64,000 bases of DNA, taken from contig JAOTRX010000004.1 of NCBI GenBank assembly GCA_030247675.1, forward strand, positions 50,910 to 114,909. Reading direction: 5' to 3'. This document shows, piece by piece, positions 26,228 through 33,010 of the stretch. A model generated the notes under the pieces. That model did not search any database. It was not told the origin of the DNA and saw nothing but the letters and a program-made list of their open reading frames with translations. A program made the position numbers and the translations under genes. Each line of letters begins with the position of its first letter. Position 1 is the stretch's first letter. Origin of the DNA: Desulforhopalus sp. (lineage in GTDB: Bacteria; Desulfobacterota; Desulfobulbia; Desulfobulbales; Desulfocapsaceae).

Positions 26228-26773
26228 ATGTCAGAATATATCAGCAAATCGGCACAGAAACGGCGGTTCAAGGATGAAGAGGGTGTCGCCGAAGAGCTCA
26301 GTCTGCTCACCGACAAGGATTTAAAACGCCTGCCCGCCAGCCAACTGGTGAAAGATGAGATCATCCGCTGCCGGACCGTCAAGGGTGGCGCGAGAAAACG
26401 CCAGGTGAAGTATCTCGCCAAGGTCATGCGGGAAGATCCCATGGAGGAAATCCTCGAATTTCTTGCCGATCGCAAGGGCTCGCAGGTGAAGGTGACGAAA
26501 CTGCAGCGGGAGGTGGAGCGGCTACGTGACGTCATTATCAATGAGGCCATCGAGGATCAGCAAGACGCCCTCCAGGCTGGTGAGGTCTGGGAAGTCGATT
26601 GGCAGGGCCCGGAAATCGATGCCGTGGTCGGCCATTACCCGGTGGATGAAGGCGATTTGCGCCGGACCGTCCACCAGTATGTGAAGACACGAATCCATAC
26701 CTATCACCGGGAGATATTCCGCATTCTCAAGGCGGCGGTCGAAAAGGAAGAAATGCTGCGGAAAAAGGAATGA
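26228..26773 (+). CDS. darP: Ribosome-associated protein DarP (YjgA, DUF615)
   Basis: 181 residues, highly charged and helical, with the DUF615 pattern: SKSAQKRRFKDE near the start, LKRLPASQLVKDEI, a basic helix GGARKRQVKYLAKVMRE, and a C-terminal DEGDLRRTVHQYVKTR. The E. coli protein associates with late 50S ribosomal assembly intermediates. ATG 26228 is the canonical start; a TTG three codons upstream is the alternative. It follows gpmI closely and may be co-transcribed. Confidence 0.9.
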   Translation: MSEYISKSAQKRRFKDEEGVAEELSLLTDKDLKRLPASQLVKDEIIRCRTVKGGARKRQVKYLAKVMREDPMEEILEFLADRKGSQVKVTKLQREVERLRDVIINEAIEDQQDALQAGEVWEVDWQGPEIDAVVGHYPVDEGDLRRTVHQYVKTRIHTYHREIFRILKAAVEKEEMLRKKE

Positions 26774-26824
26774 GTTCTTTCCCGTATCTTTGCCCACTAG
26801 CCATTTTTTTTCATAGGAAAAGCC

Positions 26825-27055
26825 ATGTCCATACGCGCCCTCGCCCTTGAGTTGTATCGTGCCCAAAAAAATGTTGCCGAACTGCAAAAAGCGGTGGATG
26901 CCGCTAATCCCGGTGACCTTGAGGCCCTCAGTCAGGAGCTTCGAGCGGCGCAGAAAGAAATGGCCCTGCTGCGGAAAATGCTTGATGGCGAGAAGGAATC
27001 CGGGCAGTTTCGCAAGACCTTTTCGGGGTTTGGCAGTTGGAAGGGCAAGGTCTGA
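26825..27055 (+). CDS. Small coiled-coil protein, unknown function
   Basis: 76 residues, preceded by AGGAAAAGCC. Residues 5-58 are a nearly continuous amphipathic helix (LYRAQKNVAELQKAVDA, LEALSQELRAAQKEMALLRKML), then a Gly/Phe/Lys tail. It lies 51 bp after darP on the same strand. Codon use resembles its neighbours. I do not recognise the family. Confidence 0.7.
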   Translation: MSIRALALELYRAQKNVAELQKAVDAANPGDLEALSQELRAAQKEMALLRKMLDGEKESGQFRKTFSGFGSWKGKV

Positions 27056-27100
27056 GGGTTAAGGTCGTCAGAAGTAACTCACCGGAGTCAGAGGAGAATT

Positions 27101-28228
27101 ATGGAAACGTATTTTGCTCCCGCCAAAAGAACACGTGGTGATGCTCTCAGCCGGCAGATCGACATGGTCAGCCAAAGCCCCCTCCTCAACACCTTTCTCA
27201 GCACCATGGCCGGAATTCTGGTGATTCTCAATGAGGACCGTCAGGTCATTGGCCTCAATCACGCCTTTTTGAAAATGCTGGGTATTGCCGATCCGGGAGT
27301 GGCCCTGGGGCTGCGTTTTGGCGAGAGTGTCGGTTGTCCCAACGCCAAGATCATGGCCGGCGGTTGCGGAACGAGCAAACTTTGTGCATCCTGCGGCGCG
27401 GTAATTGCCATTATGACCTCCCTGCAAACCAATGAAAAGGCCGAGCGGGTCTGTACACTTGAACTGGATGACAAGGGGCAAACCAGGAACATGGTCTTGC
27501 TGGTACGGACAAGTCCGATGGACAGCATGGGCCATCGGCTCTTAGTGGTGGCCGTCCAGGATATTACCCAGGAGCATTTCCGTGCCAATCTTGAGCGGGT
27601 ATTTTATCATGATATCAATAATGTGCTGACATCCTTGCTGGGTCCGAGCGAGTTGCTTCTACGAGAAATGCCGTACCGGTGGGAGGTCGTTCAGATCAAT
27701 GAGGCGGCCAAACGCTTGCGTCAGGAGGTAGCCCTCCAACGGGAGCTCAGCCTTGCCGGAGGTTCCGGTTTCAGTCCAGATCGGCGGCAGGTGTCTTTGA
27801 GCGAGATCAATAAGGACATCGAACTGCTCATGCGCGGCCACGCGGCCGCTGAGGGACGGACTATACAGATGGTGCAGGACTGCGAGGATTGTCTGATATA
27901 TACCGACAAGATATTGGTCAGCCGCGTTCTTGCCAATATGCTGATCAACGCCCTGGAGGCCACCTTGGTCGGTGGCGCGGTAAAATATACCACCCGGCGA
28001 GAGGGCCCGCGTATTGTCTGGGAGGTCTGGAACAATGCCTGTATTGCCGAGGGGATCCAGGGAAGAATTTTTCAGCGGCATTTCAGTACAAAAACCGATA
28101 TTGGCAGAGGCCTCGGTACCTTTTCGATGAAACTGTTCGGCGAAACCTACCTGCGGGGGAATATCTGCTTTACCTCCCGGGAAGGTAGCGGGACGGTGTT
28201 CGCCTTCAGCTTGCCGGTGCAGTTGTAA
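27101..28228 (+). CDS. PAS-containing histidine kinase with Cys-rich sensor
   Basis: 375 residues, cytoplasmic. Residues 25-150 form a PAS-like domain (MAGILVILNEDRQVIGLNHAFLKMLGI). It carries an unusual cysteine cluster (GCPNAKIMAGGCGTSKLCASCGA, four Cys in about 22 residues) that could bind a metal or Fe-S cluster. The H-box is FYHDINNVLTSL. The HATPase follows with N-box (NMLINALEA) and G-box (KTDIGRGLGTFS). GAGGAGAA precedes the start. No response regulator is adjacent. Repeat copy B follows in antisense. Redox or metal sensing is inferred from the cysteines. Confidence 0.85.
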   Translation: METYFAPAKRTRGDALSRQIDMVSQSPLLNTFLSTMAGILVILNEDRQVIGLNHAFLKMLGIADPGVALGLRFGESVGCPNAKIMAGGCGTSKLCASCGAVIAIMTSLQTNEKAERVCTLELDDKGQTRNMVLLVRTSPMDSMGHRLLVVAVQDITQEHFRANLERVFYHDINNVLTSLLGPSELLLREMPYRWEVVQINEAAKRLRQEVALQRELSLAGGSGFSPDRRQVSLSEINKDIELLMRGHAAAEGRTIQMVQDCEDCLIYTDKILVSRVLANMLINALEATLVGGAVKYTTRREGPRIVWEVWNNACIAEGIQGRIFQRHFSTKTDIGRGLGTFSMKLFGETYLRGNICFTSREGSGTVFAFSLPVQL

Positions 28229-28251
28229 TTCCAATTCTAAATCAAGAGTTA

Positions 28252-28305
28252 TACCGCAAGGGCATAAGTTTCGTTTGAGCAGACAAGCTGCTCAACTCAG
28301 CTTTA
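28252..28305 (-). repeat. 54-bp 3'-end hairpin repeat, copy B
   Basis: In minus-strand sense TAAAGCTGAGTTGAGCAG...CCCTTGCGGTA. It begins 20 nt after the folE2 stop codon and contains the hairpin GAGCAG-CTTGT-CTGCTC. Confidence 0.9.
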
Positions 28306-28325
28306 CCTTCAAGACCAGGCAAGTG

Positions 28326-29075
28326 CTAGCGCAGTTCGTCGCTGTCAACATAGGCATAGGCGCTATGTTTATGGATTGACTCGAAGCTTTCCACTCCGGC
28401 GGAAAACCAGATAATGTTCGGTTCGGCCAGGGCCGAGACCGCCACCTTGCGCACTACATCCTCGACAAACATCGGATTGTTAAAGGCCTTTTCCGTCACG
28501 AATTTTTCATCCGGCCGCTTGAGGAGGGCATACACATCGCAGGAAGCGGAACGCTCGATCATTTCGATCAAATCCTCTGCCCAGATGAAATTTTTGAATT
28601 TGACGTTGAGGGTAACCTCCGCCCGCTGGTTGTGAGCCCCTCCCTTGCTGATCTCCTTCGAACAGGGACAGAGGGTGGTAACCGGCACGCCTACCGTCAA
28701 TATAAAGCCTTCATCGGCACCGATCCCGCCGGAAAAGGTACAGGTATATTCCATCAGGCTGTGGGTGTCGCTGACCGGTGCCCTCTTGTCGAGGAAATAG
28801 GGGAAGGTCATTTCCAGGCGGACGCTTTTTGCCTGCAAGCCGGCCTTCATCTCGGCGAGGATTGTCGAAAAGCTGGTGACCGAAAGCTCACCGAGGTGGG
28901 TGCTGAGGATAGAGGTGAAGGTCTCGACGCAATTATCCTTACTGCCATCATGAAGATGGGCCTGCATGGAAACGGTGGCGATGGTGTTTTGCAGCTTTCC
29001 GCCCTTTTCCTTGACTTTCACCGGAGTCTTCAGACCCCGTAAGCCGACCGTTTGGATATGCATTTTTTTGCTCAA
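28326..29075 (-). CDS. folE2: GTP cyclohydrolase IB (FolE2)
   Basis: About 249 residues. It opens GTP to dihydroneopterin triphosphate, the first step of folate (and queuosine) synthesis; FolE2 works with various divalent metals rather than strictly zinc. Diagnostic segment: VGVPVTTLCPCSKEIS followed by GAHNQRAEVTL. The Cys in TLCPC and the nearby His are the metal and catalytic residues. Start is unsettled: TTG 29075 has GGAGG 4-5 nt upstream, while ATG 29063 is four codons later with no nearby site. I chose the former. A 54-bp repeat copy lies just after the stop. Confidence 0.93.
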   Translation of the reverse strand: MSKKMHIQTVGLRGLKTPVKVKEKGGKLQNTIATVSMQAHLHDGSKDNCVETFTSILSTHLGELSVTSFSTILAEMKAGLQAKSVRLEMTFPYFLDKRAPVSDTHSLMEYTCTFSGGIGADEGFILTVGVPVTTLCPCSKEISKGGAHNQRAEVTLNVKFKNFIWAEDLIEMIERSASCDVYALLKRPDEKFVTEKAFNNPMFVEDVVRKVAVSALAEPNIIWFSAGVESFESIHKHSAYAYVDSDELR

Positions 29076-29259
29076 AGAACCTCCATGCCAAGAAATCAGA
29101 GAGTTTTGTCGCATTGTGGGCAATGGTTGACTCGTAACCACCGGAAACCTAGATCGTATTGAAACTGTCGTTTCATACTCTTTTTACAGCGGTTCGACAA
29201 TAGTCTTGGTTGACTTTTCTACTGCTGGAATATGCTGCCGGAGGTAGCGTGCTAAGCGG

Positions 29260-29309
29260 TAGTGAGGGGGGCTAAACCTTGATCCGTCCTTTGCCCCCCA
29301 GAGTCACTA
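29260..29309 (-). repeat. Hairpin spanning the pilT stop codon
   Basis: Arms TAGTGAGGGGGGC (29260-29272) and GCCCCCC...TCACTA (29293-29309) pair over 13 bases with a small bulge. The right arm contains the pilT stop codon. There is no T-run, so it may stabilise or process the 3' end. Confidence 0.55.
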
Positions 29310-30365
29310 TTCCCCGCCGGGGCTGCTGAAGAGGCTTTTGTCTATCGCTTTCTCCCTGGCAGCTTCGCGGGTGATTTTGCCTTCGTTGATGAGCAATTGC
29401 AGGTGCGAATCCATGGTCTGCATACCCTGGGATTTGCCGGTTTGGATGAGCGAGTCTATCTGGGTGACTTTGCCTTCGCGGATAATGCTCGCCAGGGCCG
29501 GCGAGCCGATAAGCACCTCGACCGCCGCGCAGCGTCCCTTGCCGTCCTTAGTTTTCAGGAGTTGTTGGGCGATGACCGCCTTCAGCGATTCGGAGAGCAT
29601 GGTGCGGGTCTGGGCCTGTTGCTCGGCCGGAAAGGCATTGATGATCCGGTCGATGGTCTTGCCGGCGCTGTTGGTGTGCAGGGTCCCAAAAACCAGGATC
29701 CCCAGTTCGGCGCAGGTCAGGGCCAGGGCGATCGTCTCAAGGTCGCGCATTTCTCCGACCAGGATGACGTTTGGGTCCTCGCGGCTTGCCACCTTGAGGG
29801 CCTCGGCAAAGCTTTTGGCGTGGGAGCCCACCTCCCGTTGGGAGAATATGCATTTCTTGTTGGGATGGACAAATTCCAGGGGGTCTTCTATGGTAATGAT
29901 ATGCTTGGCATAGGTCTCGTTGATGGCGTCGATGACGGCGGCCATTGTCGTTGATTTGCCGCTGCCGGTCGGGCCGGTTACTAGGACCAGACCTCTTTGA
30001 AAATGGGCGACCGTCTTGACTATTGCCGGCATTCCGAGTTCGTCGAGGGTGAGAATTTTGGTGGGGATGATCCGGAACACGGCGCCAATACCGCGATGCT
30101 GGAACAGAAAATTGCAGCGAAATCGCCCTACTCCCTCAATCTCGTAGGCCTTGTCGAAATCCTTTCTGGTCAGCAAGGCTTCCTGTTGGACAGGGTCAAG
30201 AATTTCAAAGAGCAGACCTTTGTTCGATTCTGGGGTCAGAACCGGGGCGTCCAGTGGCACCAGCTCTCCGCGTAGCCGCAATAGGGGAGGAAAACCGATG
30301 ACCATGTGCAAATCACTTGCGCCACGATCGCGCATCTGTCTGAAATATAGATCTATTTGTGCCAT
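29307..30365 (-). CDS. pilT: PilT-family twitching motility ATPase
   Basis: 352 residues, a type II/IV secretion-family ATPase that retracts type IV pili from the cytoplasmic face. Motifs: N-terminal FRQMRDRGASDLHMVIG, Walker A TGPTGSGKSTTMAA, Asp box HIITIEDPLEFVH, Walker B VILVGEMRDLET (GEMRD in place of E. coli GELRD) and His box FGTLHTNSAGKTIDRI. Its own start is 64 bp from the end of a second PilT paralogue upstream. No pilin genes are nearby. Confidence 0.93.
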   Translation of the reverse strand: MAQIDLYFRQMRDRGASDLHMVIGFPPLLRLRGELVPLDAPVLTPESNKGLLFEILDPVQQEALLTRKDFDKAYEIEGVGRFRCNFLFQHRGIGAVFRIIPTKILTLDELGMPAIVKTVAHFQRGLVLVTGPTGSGKSTTMAAVIDAINETYAKHIITIEDPLEFVHPNKKCIFSQREVGSHAKSFAEALKVASREDPNVILVGEMRDLETIALALTCAELGILVFGTLHTNSAGKTIDRIINAFPAEQQAQTRTMLSESLKAVIAQQLLKTKDGKGRCAAVEVLIGSPALASIIREGKVTQIDSLIQTGKSQGMQTMDSHLQLLINEGKITREAAREKAIDKSLFSSPGGE

Positions 30366-30429
30366 GACTGTATCCCTTGCCGGCTTGTGGTGGTTATGGG
30401 CATGAGGTTGGTTTGTCCATCAGGACCTC

Positions 30430-31506
30430 TCATTCCGCCCTCTTCCTGTCGGCAGGAAGGTGGCGCTTTAAGAGTGCCTTGTTGTCGACATTGGCAACTG
30501 CCTCATCAAGGCTGATTTTCCCCGCCTCCAACAGTTCCAGGATGGCGTCATCCATAAGCCGCATGCCGAGATTTTTGCCGATCTGCATGGTTGAGTGGAT
30601 TTGATAGGTCTTGTTATCACGAATCAGATTGGCAATCGACAGATTGCCAATGAGGATTTCCAGGGCCAAATGCATTGATTTGCCATCAGTTCCGGGAATG
30701 AGGCGTTGGGTTATGACTGCCTTGAGGGCTTCGCTGATCATAGCCCTGATCTGGTTTTGCGATCCCGAAGGGTAGGAATTGATGATCCGGTCCACAGTCT
30801 TGACGGCGCTCGATGTCGATAGGGTGCCAATCACTAAATGACCGGTTTCCGAGGCGGACAGGGCCATGGAGATGGTGTCGAGATCTCTCAGTTCACCGAT
30901 GACGATGACATCCGGGTCCTGGCGCAGTGCACCCTTCAGGGCATTTTGAAAAGAAAGGGTGCTGGTGCCGAGTTCCCTTTGATTGACGACGCCTTTTTTC
31001 AAGGGATGGATGAACTCGATGGGGTCTTCGACAACCAGGATGTGGTGGGCACGCTGCTGGTTGACGTAGTCGACCATCGCCGCAAGGGTTGTCGTCTTGC
31101 CATGGCCGGTCGATCCGGTTACCAGGATGATGCCCTGATGGTTATCGAGGGTGGCGCGGACCACATCGGGAAAACCCAGCTGGGCAAGGGTAGGGACTTG
31201 CGGAGGGATGATGCGAAAGACGCTGCTCATGCCGCGATTGTGCAGCATGGCGCTTCCTCGAAAACGCCCAAGTCCACTTATTTCGTATGCGAAATCAAGT
31301 TGTTGGTGACTGTTGAGCTGGTCTCTCTGAGCCGGGCTGAGGAGTTCGGAGATGAGATGCACGGTCTGTTCGGGGGTAAGAACCTGACTTTTCAGTCGGA
31401 TCAACTTGCCGGTCCTGCGAACCATGAACGGTTCGCCGGGGACGATGTGCACGTCCGAGGCCTGCAGGTCGACGGCTGCCTTGAAAACCTTGTCCAGTGT
31501 TGCCAT
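30430..31506 (-). CDS. PilT/PilU-like ATPase paralogue
   Basis: 358 residues with the PilT core: LQASDVHIVPG, Walker A TGSTGHGKTTTLAA, Asp box HILVVEDPIEFIH, Walker B VIVIGELRDLDT and His box IGTLSTSSAVKTVDRI. The usual His of that box is replaced by Ser (TLSTSS instead of TLHTNS), a difference from its neighbour PilT that could alter ATPase activity. It is likely an accessory retraction ATPase like PilU. It lies between pilT and a small gene on the same strand. Confidence 0.9.
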   Translation of the reverse strand: MATLDKVFKAAVDLQASDVHIVPGEPFMVRRTGKLIRLKSQVLTPEQTVHLISELLSPAQRDQLNSHQQLDFAYEISGLGRFRGSAMLHNRGMSSVFRIIPPQVPTLAQLGFPDVVRATLDNHQGIILVTGSTGHGKTTTLAAMVDYVNQQRAHHILVVEDPIEFIHPLKKGVVNQRELGTSTLSFQNALKGALRQDPDVIVIGELRDLDTISMALSASETGHLVIGTLSTSSAVKTVDRIINSYPSGSQNQIRAMISEALKAVITQRLIPGTDGKSMHLALEILIGNLSIANLIRDNKTYQIHSTMQIGKNLGMRLMDDAILELLEAGKISLDEAVANVDNKALLKRHLPADRKRAE

Positions 31507-31535
31507 GCCGGTAGGTATCCTGAAAGAGGTTGCGG

Positions 31536-31772
31536 TTATTCGGAAGGGCCGGCGGGGCGAATAATTTGGATATTATCCACCGCCACGTTGATGAATTGAC
31601 TCTTGGCAATTTCTCTGCCGCTGTGGTCGCTGATCGTGGCGCCGGTCACCGCCATGAATCTCTTGACCTCGTTCATATAATCGGTGAGCCGCGCCCCCGG
31701 GATCAGGTCGATATCGCCTTTTATAGCGAAATCCTTAGTATAGATTGTCACGTGGGTTTTATCTGTAATCAT
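31536..31772 (-). CDS. Small protein co-transcribed with PilT paralogues
   Basis: About 78 residues (MITDKTHVTIYTKDFAIKGDI...), predicted beta-rich, with RLTDYMNEVKRFMAVTGATI and a terminal IIRPAGPSE. ATG 31772 has AGAGGG upstream. It ends 29 bp before the second pil ATPase on the same strand, implying a common transcript. I do not recognise a named family with certainty. A pilus-related role is inferred from position. Confidence 0.75.
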   Translation of the reverse strand: MITDKTHVTIYTKDFAIKGDIDLIPGARLTDYMNEVKRFMAVTGATISDHSGREIAKSQFINVAVDNIQIIRPAGPSE

Positions 31773-31983
31773 TTTTGGCCCTCTTGGAGAAAAGAAATAA
31801 CACGAGTTGGCAGGCAAGGCATCTCTGCGCTACAGTTCTTCTGAGTATCTTTGTTAATGCGGGAGAAGTCAACGTGGCGGAGCAGAAAATGTGCTAAACA
31901 GCCTCGGAGGTACGAAGTTTGCGGCCAGATTACTGGACGTAAACAGCTTTGGTGTGCAGGATTGCAATTGTACCGGAAAGGCA

Positions 31984-32030
31984 ATAAAAAAGGGTTTTAA
32001 GAGACTGATATCTCTTAAAACCCTTTTTAA
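31984..32030 (-). terminator. Intrinsic terminator after tRNA-Pro
   Basis: An 18-nt near-perfect stem (AAGGGTTTTAAGAGA / TCTCTTAAAACCCTT) flanked by A-runs and T-runs on both sides. It can terminate in both directions and follows the tRNA by a few bases on the minus strand. Confidence 0.92.
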
Positions 32031-32035
32031 ATTGC

Positions 32036-32113
32036 TGGTCGGGATGAGAGGATTTGAACCTCCGGCCCCAAGTCCCCCAGACTTGTGCGCTAACCAGGCT
32101 GCGCTACATCCCG
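32036..32113 (-). tRNA. tRNA-Pro (GGG)
   Basis: Full cloverleaf on the minus strand. Acceptor CGGGATG pairs with CATCCCG. The D stem is GCGC/GCGC and the anticodon stem CAAGT/ACTTG with loop CTGGGGG (anticodon GGG). The T arm is GGAGGTTCAAATCCTCT. A 3' CCA is encoded. Confidence 0.95.
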
Positions 32114-32175
32114 ACACGTGCTGGACTTTCTACCATGTGTTCGATTGGCTGTCAACACTATCAGCCGATGAGAAC

Positions 32176-32556
32176 CTATTCTTTTGGTTTGTTCAGAAGA
32201 CTCTGCAATTTCTGCAGTTCTTTCTTAATGATCTGTAATTTATGTGGCTGGTTCTCACGGCTTTGTCGCTTGTTGGTCGGCTGCGGAACTGGTTCGCCAC
32301 CAGTGGTTCCAAGAAGCTTCCTCGCTCCAGCGATGGTGTATCTCTGATCATGCAGCAGAACCTTAATTTTCAGGATCAGTTCCACATCCTGATAGCGGTA
32401 CAGCCGCTGCTGGGAATTGGCACGTTTCGGTTTGATGCCGGGAAACTCCGATTCCCAGTAACGCAGGACGTGAGCTGGAACTTCAGCCAGTTTAGCCACT
32501 TCGCCGATCTTAAAATAGAGCTTGTTAGGTATCTGCGCTGTCATGCCACCACCCAT
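32176..32556 (-). CDS. MerR-family transcriptional regulator
   Basis: 126 residues. The winged-helix DNA-binding domain is at the N-terminus (YFKIGEVAKLAEVPAHVLRYWESEFPGIKPKR...QRLYRYQDVELIL), with a short helical C-terminus that lacks an obvious effector domain. It is the last gene of the thrS-to-ihfA cluster, where this type of short MerR protein is conserved in deltaproteobacteria. Two in-frame ATGs (32556 and 32544) are possible. Its target genes are unknown. Confidence 0.92.
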   Translation of the reverse strand: MGGGMTAQIPNKLYFKIGEVAKLAEVPAHVLRYWESEFPGIKPKRANSQQRLYRYQDVELILKIKVLLHDQRYTIAGARKLLGTTGGEPVPQPTNKRQSRENQPHKLQIIKKELQKLQSLLNKPKE

Positions 32557-32692
32557 TCCTCTATAAAAGATGCCTAATACCTATCCTCAGGCGTAGCCGG
32601 TTTTCCTTGGCCAAACAACCCAGGAAGGGCCAACTCCTTTTCGTTACATAAAAAAAAGAGAAAGGAGTAGTAGCCAAATCTGCATAAACAGC

Positions 32693-33010
32693 TCAGTTTT
32701 TAGTAGCGGCTTCCGGGCTATTGACCAGTTCCCTCAGCTTTTTGCTGGGCCGAAAACTAATGGCCTGTCGCTTCTTAATGGTAATGGTATCGCCGGTTCG
32801 CGGATTTCTTCCTCTTCGCGGCGATTTGTTCCTGACGGTAAATGTACCGAAATGAACGAGCTTGATCGACTGCCCGTCAAGCATAAGTTGCTTCATATTA
32901 TCGAGGAAGCTGTCAACGATAAGGGAGCAGCTGCTCTGCGAGAAGCCGAGTTGATTGGCAAGTGTCTCGGTCAGTTCCTTCCTGGTTAAATTATTGCCTG
33001 TGTCATGCAT
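32693..33010 (-). CDS. ihfA: Integration host factor alpha subunit
   Basis: 105 residues of the HU/IHF family. The N-terminal helices LTRKELTETLANQLGFS and the DNA-binding arm RNKSPRRGRNPRTGD are clear. IHF bends DNA at specific sites and helps sigma-54 promoters, several of whose regulators occur in this window. ATG 33010 overlaps the pheT stop region (ATGCATGA), so it is translationally coupled. The position after pheT is the classical location of ihfA. Confidence 0.94.
   Translation of the reverse strand: MHDTGNNLTRKELTETLANQLGFSQSSCSLIVDSFLDNMKQLMLDGQSIKLVHFGTFTVRNKSPRRGRNPRTGDTITIKKRQAISFRPSKKLRELVNSPEAATKN

Noticed and set aside
31891..32238. 115-codon open frame crossing tRNA-Pro
   Set aside because: Runs through a tRNA gene and its terminator on the opposite strand.
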